A program made the translations under genes and the position numbers. From NCBI GenBank assembly GCA_028288405.1, contig JAQBNS010000139.1, positions 1 to 42,804 of the forward strand: a DNA stretch of 42,804 nt, written 5' to 3'. The stretch comes from Chitinophagaceae bacterium. GTDB taxonomy: Bacteria > Bacteroidota > Bacteroidia > Cytophagales > Cytophagaceae. Shown here piece after piece: positions 25,486 through 34,682 of the stretch. The stretch's first letter is position 1, and every line of letters starts with the position of its first letter. The notes beneath the pieces were generated by a model, which did no database searches, was not told the origin of the DNA, and was given only the letters and a program-made list of their open reading frames with translations.

Positions 25486-25572
25486 GTGGTAAGTGGTAAG
25501 TGGTAAGTTTTAGTAAAAAAATAATCGTTGTAAGAAACTTTACTTACAACTTATCACTTTCAACTTACAACT
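25486..25572. repeat. heptad inverted array between pyrF and DUF2851 gene
   Basis: The left arm is three perfect GTGGTAA units (25486-25506). The right arm has four 7-bp units, ACTTACA, ACTTATC, ACTTTCA, ACTTACA, plus ACT (25542-25572), complementary in kind to the left. Both neighbouring genes run on the minus strand, so it could end the pyrF transcript. The word is shared with 1991-2025. Confidence 0.8.
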
Positions 25573-25574
25573 CA

Positions 25575-26381
25575 TTATAAATACTTCTCCATAGCAGACT
25601 TCATTTTCAATGCTTCCGCTGCCGCTGCTTCCTGAAAATCATTGCCTGAAGAAGCATACAAGATGCTTCTCGACGCATTGATCAGTAAGCCGCCGTCCTT
25701 GGTAACACCATACTTGCAAACTGCGTCTAAGTCACCGCCTTGTGCACCGACACCAGGTATCAGTAAAAAATGTTCGGGAACGATTTTACGTATGGCTTGA
25801 ATGTATTCTGCTTGTGTCGCACCAACGACAAACATCAATTGACTGCTATCGCCCCAAGTGGCCACTTTGCGAATGACTTCTGTATAAAGTTTCTCGTTAT
25901 TCTGCAAAGTCAGCTGTTGAAAATCTTCACTGCCTTTGTTGGACGTTAATCCCAGTACGATTACCCACTTGCCCTCGTAACCCAAAAAAGGAGTTACCGA
26001 ATCTTCACCCATGTAAGGAGCTACGGTGACAGCATGTGCTTTCATCTCTTCAAAGAAAGCCTTGGCATACATCTTGGATGTATTGCCGATATCACCGCGC
26101 TTGGCATCTGCAATAACAAATGCTTTATCGCCTATGTAATCGACGGTCTTCTGCAAACTCTCCCAACCTTTCAATCCCATGGCTTCGTAAAAAGCGGTAT
26201 TGGGTTTGTAGGAGACGGCGTAATCCAACGTCGCGTCAATGATTAACTTATTGAATTCAAATATCGGATCTTTTGAAAAATGGCGTATCGCAGAAGGGAT
26301 TTTCTCCAAATCAGTATCTAATCCAACGCACAACAAAGATTTTTTTTGTTTGATCAGTGCGACCAGTTGTTCTTTCTTCAT
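25575..26381 (-). CDS. pyrF: orotidine 5'-phosphate decarboxylase
   Basis: Last step of de novo UMP synthesis, converting OMP to UMP. The 268-residue length and the motif [15 protein letters not shown], with the catalytic Asp-Lys-Asp network, identify the long (type 2) bacterial subfamily. The N-terminal [12 protein letters not shown] binds substrate, and the C-terminal [12 protein letters not shown] is the phosphate-binding loop. It lies last in the run pyrD-ftsK-lolA-pyrF, with 10 bp to lolA. Confidence 0.96.
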   Translation of the reverse strand: MKKEQLVALIKQKKSLLCVGLDTDLEKIPSAIRHFSKDPIFEFNKLIIDATLDYAVSYKPNTAFYEAMGLKGWESLQKTVDYIGDKAFVIADAKRGDIGNTSKMYAKAFFEEMKAHAVTVAPYMGEDSVTPFLGYEGKWVIVLGLTSNKGSEDFQQLTLQNNEKLYTEVIRKVATWGDSSQLMFVVGATQAEYIQAIRKIVPEHFLLIPGVGAQGGDLDAVCKYGVTKDGGLLINASRSILYASSGNDFQEAAAAEALKMKSAMEKYL

Positions 26382-26391
26382 GCTGTTATAC

Positions 26392-27051
26392 TTATCGCAA
26401 GTCTATTACTTCTACGCCTTTGTATTTCGTTTTATCAAATACAAATTCAGAATCAGCGAGTGTAAGATTGGGTGTGAATGTTTTGACAGAATAATCGTAA
26501 GAGTTTCCACTCTTTTCAAAAATCTTCCAGCTCTTAATGGTTTTATCTTTTTTGCTGATGATGAGACGAACTTTAAAAAATGGATTGTTTCTATTTTCCG
26601 GAATCAAATCAATGGTTTGCAATGCCACACCCGCTTCTGTTTTTTCCTCTACCAACATGTATTTATATCCCTTCTTATAAATCGTATAAATTTTAGTGGG
26701 AGTGATATCGTCGTCCTGGGGATCGTAGTTTGAGATATTGACTTCATTAGCGTCTTTCAAAAATGTCCAAACCGTTGTACCGTTGTTGTACACTTCCTGG
26801 TTGCCCATGGCCAAATGAAATTTTGAACCCTTTACTGTAATGGTACCGCTAGAAGATTCATTGATTCCTGCGGAGGGATTAGTCATGGAATAAGTAAAAG
26901 TGGCTTTGAAACCTGACATCGCACTGTACTTCTTGCTCATCTCGTCCAGAGCAGCCAATGCTTTGGGATCGTATTGCGCTTTTGCCTGTCCCAGGCCTAC
27001 CAGCAACACCATGGTATAAGATAACAAACTAACTTTCAATACCTTCATCAT
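26392..27051 (-). CDS. LolA-like outer membrane lipoprotein carrier
   Basis: A 219-residue periplasmic protein of the LolA/LppX fold, which ferries lipoproteins across the periplasm. A signal peptide ([19 protein letters not shown] to KAQ) is followed by the half-barrel strands: [43 protein letters not shown] and [30 protein letters not shown]. No lipobox. It starts 4 bp after the ftsK stop; lolA after ftsK is a frequent pair, which supports the call. Confidence 0.88.
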   Translation of the reverse strand: MMKVLKVSLLSYTMVLLVGLGQAKAQYDPKALAALDEMSKKYSAMSGFKATFTYSMTNPSAGINESSSGTITVKGSKFHLAMGNQEVYNNGTTVWTFLKDANEVNISNYDPQDDDITPTKIYTIYKKGYKYMLVEEKTEAGVALQTIDLIPENRNNPFFKVRLIISKKDKTIKSWKIFEKSGNSYDYSVKTFTPNLTLADSEFVFDKTKYKGVEVIDLR

Positions 27052-27055
27052 ACTA

Positions 27056-29563
27056 TTAGTCTTTTCCGCTTAATCTATTCAATAATTGTTCCAAACTCAT
27101 TTCATCGGTAATCAAAACGTCACGTACCTTGCTTCCGTTCGATGAACCCACTATTCCGCTTGCTTCGAGCTGATCCATGATTCGGCCGGCTCTGTTGTAT
27201 CCTAACTTCATTTTACGTTGAATCAGCGATGTACTGCCTTGTTGATGCATCACCACCAGGCGAGCTGCTTCTTCGAATAATCCATCTCTGTCTGAATAAG
27301 AAAAACTGCCGTTGGCTTCTTGTCCTGATTCATCGCCTTCGTATTCCGGAAGATTGTAAGCCTCGGAATACCCTCTTTGTTCAGAAATAAAATCAACGAT
27401 GCGCTCCGCTTCTCCTGTGTCTATAAAAGCGCATTGTATACGCACCAAATCTGAACCATGAGAAAATAACATATCGCCCTTACCAATCAATTGATCTGCT
27501 CCGCCTGCATCTAAGATCGTTCTGGAGTCGATTTTTGACATTACTTTAAAAGACAAACGCGCAGGGAAGTTGGCTTTGATAATACCAGTAATAACGTTTA
27601 CAGAAGGACGCTGCGTAGCCACTACCAAGTGAATACCAATCGCTCTCGCTAACTGCGCGAGACGCGCAATAGGTGTCTCTATTTCTTTACCCGCCTGCAT
27701 CATCAAGTCGGCCAACTCATCAATGATCACTACAATGTAAGGAAGGAATCGATGACCGTCATTAGGATTGAGCTTGCGCTCTACAAATTTCTTATTGTAT
27801 TCTTTTAAATGCCTTACACTCGCTTTCGTCAATAAACTATAACGTTGATCCATTTCAATACACAAGGAATTCAGTGTAAAGACCACTTTCTTAGAATCCG
27901 TAATGATGGCATCGGCGCTATCAGGTAGCTTCGCCAGAAAGTGTCGTTCGATTTTATTGTACAAGGACAATTCCACTTTCTTAGGATCGACCATCACAAA
28001 CTTCAGTTGCGAAGGATGTTTCTTATACAACAAAGAAGAAATGATGATGTTGATCCCAACAGATTTACCCTGACCGGTAGCTCCTGCCATCAACAAGTGA
28101 GGCAGTGTGGTAAGGTCTACTGTAAAGATTTCATTAGAAATAGTTTTACCGAATACAACCGGCAAGTCCATTTCTCCTTTTTGAAATTTCTCCGAAGAAA
28201 AAACAGAACGGACGGATACCATTTCTTTTTTCTTATTCGGTACTTCTATACCGATGGTACCTTTGCCCGGTATAGGCGCAATGATACGAATACCCAACGC
28301 GGCCAGGTTCAACGCGATATCGTCTTCCAAACTTTTTATTTTGGAAATACGAATACCGGCATCCGGTACAATTTCATACAAGGTAACAGTAGGACCAATG
28401 GTAGCCTTGATGCTTGATATACCAATTTTATAATTGGATAATGTTTCTACAATACGGTCTTTATTGGCTTCCAATTCTTCTTTGGATACCGATACCTTAG
28501 GTACTTCGTATTCTGTCAGCAAGTCCAATGGAGGATACTTGTAAGAGGACAAATCCAACGTCGGATCGAATTCGAAAATTTCTTTCTTTTCTGTAAAAGG
28601 ATTCTCCTCACCGATGGCCGGTTCAGGAGTATCTTCGATGACCAGGCTTAAATCGCCCGGTGTTGTTTTGTTGATTGGAGTAATGGGTAAGTCTAAGACT
28701 TCTTCTTCCAATTCTTCCTCTTCGAGGATTTCTTCTTCTAACTCTTCTTCCTCCTCTAGTTCCTCTTCCTCCTCTTCTTCTAATTCAACTTCTTCGTCTT
28801 CTTCTAAAATCTCCAGATCTTCTAATCCTTCTTCGACTTCAGTCATCGTCAATTCTTCTTCCTCCTCTTCTTCTAATGCCCGCTTTTCTTTTGCTTCAGG
28901 ACCAGCAAGAATATTGGCCCATTGTGGTAAAGCAATATTGGTGATGTTGAAATAATAAATAATAAAAGCGAGCAGCAAGAAAAACAAGAGTATAGGAGAA
29001 CCGATACCAATCAAATTTTCTAACCACAATGCCATTTCATAACCTATGCCTCCGGATAGAAAACTCAGGAAGTCATCGCCTTCTATTTGCAATACAATGT
29101 ATCCCATGGTGCAGGAAAACCAGAGTAGTGTAAAAAAGAAAAAAGGTAAAAAGATATTCATGGGTATGAAATACCTTTGAAAGACAATTTTAAATCCAAA
29201 TTGAAACAACAGGGGAACAAATAGAAACGAGGCCAGTCCGAACCAGTGCAGGATAAATACATTCCCTAAAAATGCACCCGTGATTCCTAACCAGTTCTTT
29301 ACTTCTCTACCTGACTCGTGCATAGAATCATCGAACAAACTATCGACTACACTTTGGTCATGATTGCCGGTGAAGAGATAAGAAAAGAAAGCTACTAATA
29401 GTAAAAAAGAAACCAACATCAGGAATAGTCCCGACGCCAACTGAAATCTTTTATCGTGATAGAAACGCTCACGCGATTCTTCTTGTCGAGCAGAAGATTT
29501 TCTGGATTTCTTTTCTTTTACTTTTTCCTCTTTGGGAACCTTCTTATATGTATTAGCAGCCAT
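27056..29563 (-). CDS. ftsK: DNA translocase FtsK/SpoIIIE
   Basis: A septal ATP-driven pump that moves chromosome ends and activates XerCD at dif. The N-terminal four-helix membrane domain spans roughly residues 40-215. An unusual linker of about 60 residues (near 228-290) is almost only Glu with Leu. The motor has Walker A GATGQGKSVG (about 493-502) and Walker B VVIIDELADLM. The gamma DNA-reading winged helix is at the C-terminus (TSLIQRKMKLGYNRAGRIMDQLE). 835 residues is normal. It is the second gene of the run, 30 bp after pyrD. Confidence 0.96.
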   Translation of the reverse strand: MAANTYKKVPKEEKVKEKKSRKSSARQEESRERFYHDKRFQLASGLFLMLVSFLLLVAFFSYLFTGNHDQSVVDSLFDDSMHESGREVKNWLGITGAFLGNVFILHWFGLASFLFVPLLFQFGFKIVFQRYFIPMNIFLPFFFFTLLWFSCTMGYIVLQIEGDDFLSFLSGGIGYEMALWLENLIGIGSPILLFFLLLAFIIYYFNITNIALPQWANILAGPEAKEKRALEEEEEEELTMTEVEEGLEDLEILEEDEEVELEEEEEEELEEEEELEEEILEEEELEEEVLDLPITPINKTTPGDLSLVIEDTPEPAIGEENPFTEKKEIFEFDPTLDLSSYKYPPLDLLTEYEVPKVSVSKEELEANKDRIVETLSNYKIGISSIKATIGPTVTLYEIVPDAGIRISKIKSLEDDIALNLAALGIRIIAPIPGKGTIGIEVPNKKKEMVSVRSVFSSEKFQKGEMDLPVVFGKTISNEIFTVDLTTLPHLLMAGATGQGKSVGINIIISSLLYKKHPSQLKFVMVDPKKVELSLYNKIERHFLAKLPDSADAIITDSKKVVFTLNSLCIEMDQRYSLLTKASVRHLKEYNKKFVERKLNPNDGHRFLPYIVVIIDELADLMMQAGKEIETPIARLAQLARAIGIHLVVATQRPSVNVITGIIKANFPARLSFKVMSKIDSRTILDAGGADQLIGKGDMLFSHGSDLVRIQCAFIDTGEAERIVDFISEQRGYSEAYNLPEYEGDESGQEANGSFSYSDRDGLFEEAARLVVMHQQGSTSLIQRKMKLGYNRAGRIMDQLEASGIVGSSNGSKVRDVLITDEMSLEQLLNRLSGKD

Positions 29564-29593
29564 TTTCTATACTATAAAAGGTAAAGTTAAAAA

Positions 29594-30631
29594 TTATAAC
29601 GCGTGCTTTACTAAATACTTATTTATTCTTTTTACCAATTCCGGCCCTTCGTATATGAAGCCCGTATAGACTTGCACCAACGAAGCTCCGGCCTTTAATT
29701 TCTCATACGCGTCTTCCGCAGAATGAATACCTCCTACTCCAATGATGGGAATCGTTCCTTTCGCTTTTTTATGAATGTACCGAATGACTTCCGTGGATCT
29801 ATCTCTAACGGGCTTTCCACTCAATCCCCCGGCTCCCATCGCTTCAACGGTAGCAGAAGGCGTCAGCAAGTCAGCCCTGGAAATAGTAGTATTGGTTGCA
29901 ATGACACCGTCAATGCCCGTCGCTTTTACAATTTCAACGATATCATCCAATTGTTCATTGGTCAAATCCGGAGCAATTTTAAGTAAGATTGGTTTGCGTA
30001 AAGCGGATTGATTATTGACATCATTTATTGATTTCAACAAATGAAGTAAGGGTCCTTTTTCCTGCAGTTCTCTTAGACCGGGTGTGTTAGGAGAACTGAC
30101 ATTGACTACAAAATAGTCTACATCGTTCTTCAACGCGTGAAAACAATACAGGTAATCACTCAGGGAATCCTCGTTAGGTGTTACTTTATTCTTACCGATG
30201 TTTCCTCCTACAATGATTCCCGGATTTCTTTTTTTCAAACGTTCCACCGCTTCTGCTACACCGTCGTTATTGAATCCCATGCGATTAATAATGGCTTCGT
30301 CAGCAGTAAGACGAAACAATCTGGGTTTATCATTTCCGGGTTGCGCCTTGGGAGTCAACGTACCGATCTCTATAAAGCCAAAGCCTAATGCATCAAACTC
30401 ATTGATACGCAAGGCATTTTTATCAAAACCCGCAGCCAGGCCAACCGGATTCGGAAAATCTATTCCCCATAAGCTACGTTTCAACACAGGACTATCTACA
30501 CGATAATACGATTTCAAAATCCGGCGAAGAAAGGGAATGTACCGCAGTAATTGTAACGCTTTGAAAGCAATAGTATGAGCTGTTTCCGGTGTAAAACAGA
30601 ATAAAAAGGGTTTTATGAAGAAGCGGTACAA
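29594..30631 (-). CDS. pyrD: dihydroorotate dehydrogenase (quinone), class 2
   Basis: Oxidises dihydroorotate to orotate with a quinone acceptor at the inner membrane. The N-terminal helix ([25 protein letters not shown]) is the membrane/quinone-binding part of class 2. FMN-site motifs follow: [40 protein letters not shown] (catalytic Ser region), [16 protein letters not shown] and [17 protein letters not shown]. 345 residues is typical. The start codon is TTG: no in-frame ATG lies upstream before a stop, and the N-terminus fits the family. Head of the ftsK-lolA-pyrF run. Confidence 0.95.
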   Translation of the reverse strand: MYRFFIKPFLFCFTPETAHTIAFKALQLLRYIPFLRRILKSYYRVDSPVLKRSLWGIDFPNPVGLAAGFDKNALRINEFDALGFGFIEIGTLTPKAQPGNDKPRLFRLTADEAIINRMGFNNDGVAEAVERLKKRNPGIIVGGNIGKNKVTPNEDSLSDYLYCFHALKNDVDYFVVNVSSPNTPGLRELQEKGPLLHLLKSINDVNNQSALRKPILLKIAPDLTNEQLDDIVEIVKATGIDGVIATNTTISRADLLTPSATVEAMGAGGLSGKPVRDRSTEVIRYIHKKAKGTIPIIGVGGIHSAEDAYEKLKAGASLVQVYTGFIYEGPELVKRINKYLVKHAL

Positions 30632-30662
30632 ATGGCTTGGGGCTTGATGGTTTTAGAATATA

Positions 30663-30670
30663 CAAAAATA
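30663..30670 (-). promoter_or_regulatory. -7 box of the pyrD operon
   Basis: TATTTTTG on the minus strand matches TAnnTTTG and would give a leader of about 25 nt to the TTG start at 30631. No -33 element is clear. Confidence 0.45.
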
Positions 30671-30788
30671 TCATTTTCCCAATAAATTATTCAGCATCTT
30701 ATGAACAAAAAAAAGAGCATGTTATGGGAAATACTTATACTTTTTACCCCACTAGTACCATTTTTAAACCCTTGATCTATTAATTTGG

Positions 30789-30848
30789 ATTGTTTCATTC
30801 AAAAAGTAGTTCTATTTTTACGCCCACTATTTCAAAAAGTATATAAAA
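30789..30848 (+). promoter_or_regulatory. amt promoter region with a repeated motif
   Basis: ATTG (30789-30792), a 20-nt spacer and TATTTTTA (30813-30820) form a near-consensus promoter. TTCAAAAAGTA occurs twice, 30798-30808 between the two boxes and 30831-30841 just past the start point, 33 bp apart, which is three helical turns. The placement suits a repressor or activator site pair. The same motif occurs at 12324-12334 upstream of the sigma operon. Confidence 0.5.
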
Positions 30849-30866
30849 ACTGTTGTTGAGAGGAAT

Positions 30867-32171
30867 ATGAGCAAATTTTGGAGAATACCTTTTACTTTAT
30901 TGATTCTTGCGAGTGCTTTGGCCCTGGCCTTACCCAATTATACCGCTCCATCCCTGGAAATGGAAGGTGTTGATAAAGCGGACATGGCCTGGATGTTGAC
31001 TGCCACCTGTCTGGTCTTATTGATGACACCGGGTTTGGCTTTTTTCTACGGAGGGATGGTCAGTATTAAAAATGTTATTTCCACCATGTTACAAAGTTTC
31101 ATCTCTATGGGCTTAATGAGTTTGCTCTGGGTGTTTGTCGGTTTTAGTCTGGCTTTTGGAGATGACATCGGTGGTATTGTAGGAGATCCAAGAACCTACT
31201 TTATGTTTCACGGTGTTTCAGCTACCAAAGCCATGAGCGGTTTAACGATACCGATGATGTTATTTGCTTTCTTTCAATTGAAGTTTGCCATCATCACACC
31301 GGCTTTGATCACAGGCTCATTTGCAGAACGCATTCGTTTTTCCGGTTATCTTTTATTTATCACACTCTTCAGCTTGTTGATTTACTGTCCTCTTGCACAC
31401 ATGACATGGCATGCGGATGGCTACTTCTTTAAACATGGTGTGCTTGATTTTGCAGGTGGTACTGTTGTACATATTTCTGCGGGTTGCGCCGCATTAGCCG
31501 GTGCTATCTTTTTAAAGAGAAGAAATAACCATGTCCATTCTCCCGCCAATATTCCATTTGTCATATTAGGCACAGGCTTACTATGGTTTGGCTGGTTTGG
31601 GTTCAACGCCGGATCTGCGCTGGCAGCTAATGGCATTGCTGTTTCTGCTTTCGCTACGACTAACACTGCCTCTGCAGCTGCAGCGCTGGCTTGGGTTTTC
31701 TTTGATGCAGTTCAGGGAAGAAAGATTTCTGCGATGGGAGCTTGTATCGGTGCAGTAGTAGGACTCGTAGCCATTACACCCGCTGCAGGTTATGTAGGAA
31801 TTCCTGCCAGTATTTTCTTTGGCGTTTTTGCTTCGTTCGTCAGCAACTTAATGGTGAACTACAAAAACAAAACCGGCATCGATGACACACTGGATGTATT
31901 TCCGTGCCACGGTGTAGGAGGAATAGTAGGTATGATTCTTACTCCTATATTTGCATTCGAAGAAAAAGGAGGCTTATTGGCAACCGGTGACTGGACATTA
32001 ACCATTGCTCATTTAGAAGACCTCGCTATTGTAGTAGTCGCTACTTTCGGCGGTTCTTATTTCTTATTCTGGTTAGTGAATAAATTAATTCCCCTACGCG
32101 TTACACCGGAAAACGAAGAGTTGGGATTGGATGTGAGTCAGCATGGGGAGCAGTTGACGGTGTCTATATAG
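30867..32171 (+). CDS. amt: ammonium transporter
   Basis: A trimeric inner membrane channel for ammonium/ammonia of the Amt/Mep/Rh family. The N-terminal hydrophobic segment may be a signal or first helix. The core has 11 helices: MAWMLTATCLVLLMTPGLAFFYGGM (helix 1-2), SFAERIRFSGYL, DFAGGTVVHISAGCAALAGA with the first pore histidine, LWFGWFGFNAGSA, and CHGVGGIVGMIL with the second pore histidine. 434 residues is normal. GAGAGG before the ATG is an unusually good ribosome site for this genome. No glnK follows; the gene ends at the heptad array at 32171. Confidence 0.96.
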   Translation: MSKFWRIPFTLLILASALALALPNYTAPSLEMEGVDKADMAWMLTATCLVLLMTPGLAFFYGGMVSIKNVISTMLQSFISMGLMSLLWVFVGFSLAFGDDIGGIVGDPRTYFMFHGVSATKAMSGLTIPMMLFAFFQLKFAIITPALITGSFAERIRFSGYLLFITLFSLLIYCPLAHMTWHADGYFFKHGVLDFAGGTVVHISAGCAALAGAIFLKRRNNHVHSPANIPFVILGTGLLWFGWFGFNAGSALAANGIAVSAFATTNTASAAAALAWVFFDAVQGRKISAMGACIGAVVGLVAITPAAGYVGIPASIFFGVFASFVSNLMVNYKNKTGIDDTLDVFPCHGVGGIVGMILTPIFAFEEKGGLLATGDWTLTIAHLEDLAIVVVATFGGSYFLFWLVNKLIPLRVTPENEELGLDVSQHGEQLTVSI

Positions 32172-32273
32172 TTATTAGTTATTAGTTATTAGTTGTTAGT
32201 TGTTAGTTGTTAGTTGTTAGTTGTTAGTTGTTAGTTCGTTTATATTTTAACTAACAACTAATAACTAACAACT
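32171..32273. repeat. heptad inverted array between amt and xerD
   Basis: The longest array of the window. The left arm has three perfect GTTATTA units, six perfect GTTGTTA units and one GTTCGTT (32171-32240). The right arm, TAACTAACAAC then TAATAAC and TAACAAC (32248-32273), repeats the complement. It begins at the last base of the amt TAG stop and ends 8 bp from the xerD stop. Between convergent genes it can act as a terminator on both strands. Confidence 0.85.
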
Positions 32274-32280
32274 TCTTTTT

Positions 32281-33180
32281 TCAACTCCTTGGATGAAACT
32301 CCTTCACCACCTGTTTTAAATAATCCCTGTCAAGGTGTGTATAAATCTCTGTCGTCGTGATGGACTCGTGTCCCAGCATTTGCTGTACGGCACGTAGATC
32401 GGCTCCTCCTTCGATTAAATGAGTGGCAAAAGAATGCCGGAAGGTATGCGGACTGATGTTTTTTTGAATGCCTGCTTTTTCGGCTAATCCTTTAATCAAC
32501 AAAAAAATCATGACTCTCGATAGTTGCTTTCCTCTTCTGTTTAAAAAGACCACATTCTGACTGGCTTTATCGACCGGCACATGTACGCGCACTTCCTCCT
32601 TGTATATTTTAATCAGGTTCAATGCGGCTTTGCCGATAGGAACCATTCTCTCCTTCTCTCCTTTTCCGATGATTTTTAAAAACCCTTCCGAAAAAAAAAT
32701 GTTGGTGATTTTAAGTGTGATCAATTCAGTGACACGCAATCCTGAACTATATAAAGTCTCCAACATGGCACGGTTCCTAAAACCTTCCGGAGTAGAGACA
32801 TCTATCGCATCAAACATCCGCTCTATTTCATCGTAATCCAGGGTATCAGGTAACTTTCTACCTAATTTGGGTCCTTCTATCAATTCGGTAGGATCTCTGT
32901 CCAGCAATTCTTCGATGAGCAAAAACTTATAAAAGGCTTTTATTCCGGACAACATCCTGCCTTGGCTGTGCGCACTCAGTCCCAATTCATTGACGTACTT
33001 CAAAAAAGCCTTGATGTGGTCTTCTTTCACGGCTAAAGGACCGACAGATGAATTGGAGATGTCTAAAAACTCTTTTAGCTTTACAATGTCGCGCAAATAG
33101 GCTTCTACAGAATTCGAGGCCAATGCACGCTCCAATTGTAAATATTGCTTAAATTGTTTGATGAGAATATCCCAGTTCAT
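32281..33180 (-). CDS. xerD: tyrosine recombinase XerD
   Basis: A 299-residue site-specific recombinase that resolves chromosome dimers at dif, together with XerC, under FtsK control. The N-terminal SAM-like core-binding domain (residues 1-100) starts FKQYLQLERALASNSVEAYLRDI. The catalytic domain has Arg in SSGLRVTEL, the HTFRHSFATHLIEGGADLRAVQQ block (His-x-x-Arg), LGHESITTTEIYTHLD with His and the nucleophile Tyr. The standard length and the absence of phage or integron genes support a housekeeping role. It diverges from aroQ over 30 bp. Confidence 0.93.
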   Translation of the reverse strand: MNWDILIKQFKQYLQLERALASNSVEAYLRDIVKLKEFLDISNSSVGPLAVKEDHIKAFLKYVNELGLSAHSQGRMLSGIKAFYKFLLIEELLDRDPTELIEGPKLGRKLPDTLDYDEIERMFDAIDVSTPEGFRNRAMLETLYSSGLRVTELITLKITNIFFSEGFLKIIGKGEKERMVPIGKAALNLIKIYKEEVRVHVPVDKASQNVVFLNRRGKQLSRVMIFLLIKGLAEKAGIQKNISPHTFRHSFATHLIEGGADLRAVQQMLGHESITTTEIYTHLDRDYLKQVVKEFHPRS

Positions 33181-33210
33181 GTTCTTTCGAATGCTAAACT
33201 AAACATACAA

Positions 33211-33636
33211 ATGAAAATCATCATCATCAACGGACCTAACCTTAATTTACTTGGTGTAAGAGAAAAAAGTATTTACGGTGATCAATCGTTCGATTCCTTT
33301 CTGCAAACATTACGTCAGGAATACAGCGGTCAAATTGATATCGATTACTTTCAATCCAACACGGAAGGTCAATTGATCGACAAGATCCATGAAGTTGGTT
33401 TTAGTTACGACGGCATCGTATTGAATGCTGCTGCTTACACACACACTTCGGTGGCGTTGGGGGATGCCATTGCCGCCATCAAAGTACCGGTGATAGAAGT
33501 GCATATTTCCAACGTACATGCCAGAGAAGAATTCAGACATAAAAGTTGCATTGCCAAATACTGCAAAGGAGTGATTGCCGGCTTCGGATTAAACAGTTAC
33601 CGCCTGGCCTTGATTCAATTTCTGCTGCCTGCCTAA
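33211..33636 (+). CDS. aroQ: 3-dehydroquinate dehydratase, type II
   Basis: Third step of the shikimate pathway. A 141-residue dodecameric type II enzyme: NGPNLNLLGVREKSIYG carries the active-site Arg and Tyr, LNAAAYTHTSVALGDAI the substrate loop, and EVHISNVHAREEFRHKS the catalytic His region. I use ATG at 33211, since a longer frame from 33145 would begin inside xerD on the other strand and adds a non-family N-terminus. First gene of a run of four; its TAA overlaps the ATG of the next gene. Confidence 0.95.
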   Translation: MKIIIINGPNLNLLGVREKSIYGDQSFDSFLQTLRQEYSGQIDIDYFQSNTEGQLIDKIHEVGFSYDGIVLNAAAYTHTSVALGDAIAAIKVPVIEVHISNVHAREEFRHKSCIAKYCKGVIAGFGLNSYRLALIQFLLPA

Positions 33637-34682
33637 TGGTATCTTTTTATCCCGGACCTTCGCGATTAGATCCTCGCTTGGAGCATTACATTCATGATGC
33701 CTTCCAAAGTGGAATCTTGTCACAGAACCACCGCAGTCCTGCCTTCATGCAATTGTATGAAAATACCTGGGCAACGGTTCGTTCTTATTTTGAAGTACCG
33801 GATGATTACTCTTTATACTTTGTTTCTTCCGCTACAGAATGCTGGGAAATAGTGAGTCAGGAGTTGGGTCAACTTAAAAATCTACATCTGTACAATGGTG
33901 CCTTCGGAGAAAAAGGATTTACTATCAATACTTCCTTTCATCCCGATACCGTTATTGGATTGCCTTTTGATAAAGAAGAATCTCCTCTTGCTCAAGCGTA
34001 CCATGCTGAAGTCATTCATCTGACACAAAACGAAACAGCGAACGGCTCTCAGCTTTCTGCTTCCTGGCTAAAAGAGTTGCGACAAAAAAATAGTTCTTCC
34101 TTCATCACGGTAGACGCCACTTCTTCCTTAGGAGGACAGGTGTTACCAATGGCCTCTGCAGATGTTTGGTTTGCTTCGGTACAAAAATGCCTGGGACTTC
34201 CTTCCGGTATGGCGGTATTGATCTGCTCCAAACGATTGGTTGAATTTTGTCAAAGAAATAAATCAGGCTATTACAACAGTATTGCCTCTTTAGAACAACA
34301 GTTCCAAAAAAGACAAACGACACATACGCCCAATATCCTGGGAGTCTATTTATTATACCGTGCACTGAGTGAACGATTGCAGTTAAAAATAACGCACGAT
34401 GCGTTGAAACAGCAAGCCAAACAATGGTATCAGCTCTTGGAAGCGCACACCTTGTTTGAATCCCTCATTCACAACCAAGCTGTTCGGTCAGATACCATTA
34501 TTACTGCCAAAGGAAATCCTTCAGACATCGAACGTTTTAAAAATCATTGTGCCGAAAAACAGTATATCATCGGCAACGGTTATGGAGCAGATAAAAACAG
34601 CACCTTCCGAATAGCTAACTTCCCTGCTCATCAAGCTTCAGAAATAGCCTTTCTCCAACATCTTTTAATAAACTTTAAGTGA
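33636..34682 (+). CDS. class V PLP-dependent aminotransferase (SerC-like)
   Basis: A 348-residue fold-type I PLP enzyme. FYPGPSRLDPRLEHYI opens it as in phosphoserine and alanine-glyoxylate aminotransferases; SQNHRSPAFMQLYEN is the substrate-arginine region; FITVDATSSLGGQV and ADVWFASVQKCLGLPSG give the PLP aspartate and Schiff-base lysine. Serine, alanine or glyoxylate as substrate cannot be separated here. It is shorter than typical SerC near the C-terminus. The ATG overlaps the aroQ stop (TAATG); the stop overlaps the GTG of rnhA by 4 bp. Confidence 0.85.
   Translation: MVSFYPGPSRLDPRLEHYIHDAFQSGILSQNHRSPAFMQLYENTWATVRSYFEVPDDYSLYFVSSATECWEIVSQELGQLKNLHLYNGAFGEKGFTINTSFHPDTVIGLPFDKEESPLAQAYHAEVIHLTQNETANGSQLSASWLKELRQKNSSSFITVDATSSLGGQVLPMASADVWFASVQKCLGLPSGMAVLICSKRLVEFCQRNKSGYYNSIASLEQQFQKRQTTHTPNILGVYLLYRALSERLQLKITHDALKQQAKQWYQLLEAHTLFESLIHNQAVRSDTIITAKGNPSDIERFKNHCAEKQYIIGNGYGADKNSTFRIANFPAHQASEIAFLQHLLINFK

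Noticed and set aside
28614..28955. 113-residue serine-rich frame
   Set aside because: It is the antisense of the glutamate tract of ftsK; the serine runs follow from TCT/TCC repeats.
30672..30866. Riboswitch upstream of amt or pyrD
   Set aside because: The leaders implied by the promoter boxes are about 40 and 25 nt, too short for known aptamers; no stable fold is seen.
32171..32273. CRISPR array
   Set aside because: Units are 7 bp without spacers, the second arm is inverted, and no cas genes are present.
32281..33180. Integrase of a mobile element
   Set aside because: Length, sequence pattern and housekeeping neighbours fit XerD; no attachment sites or cargo are seen.
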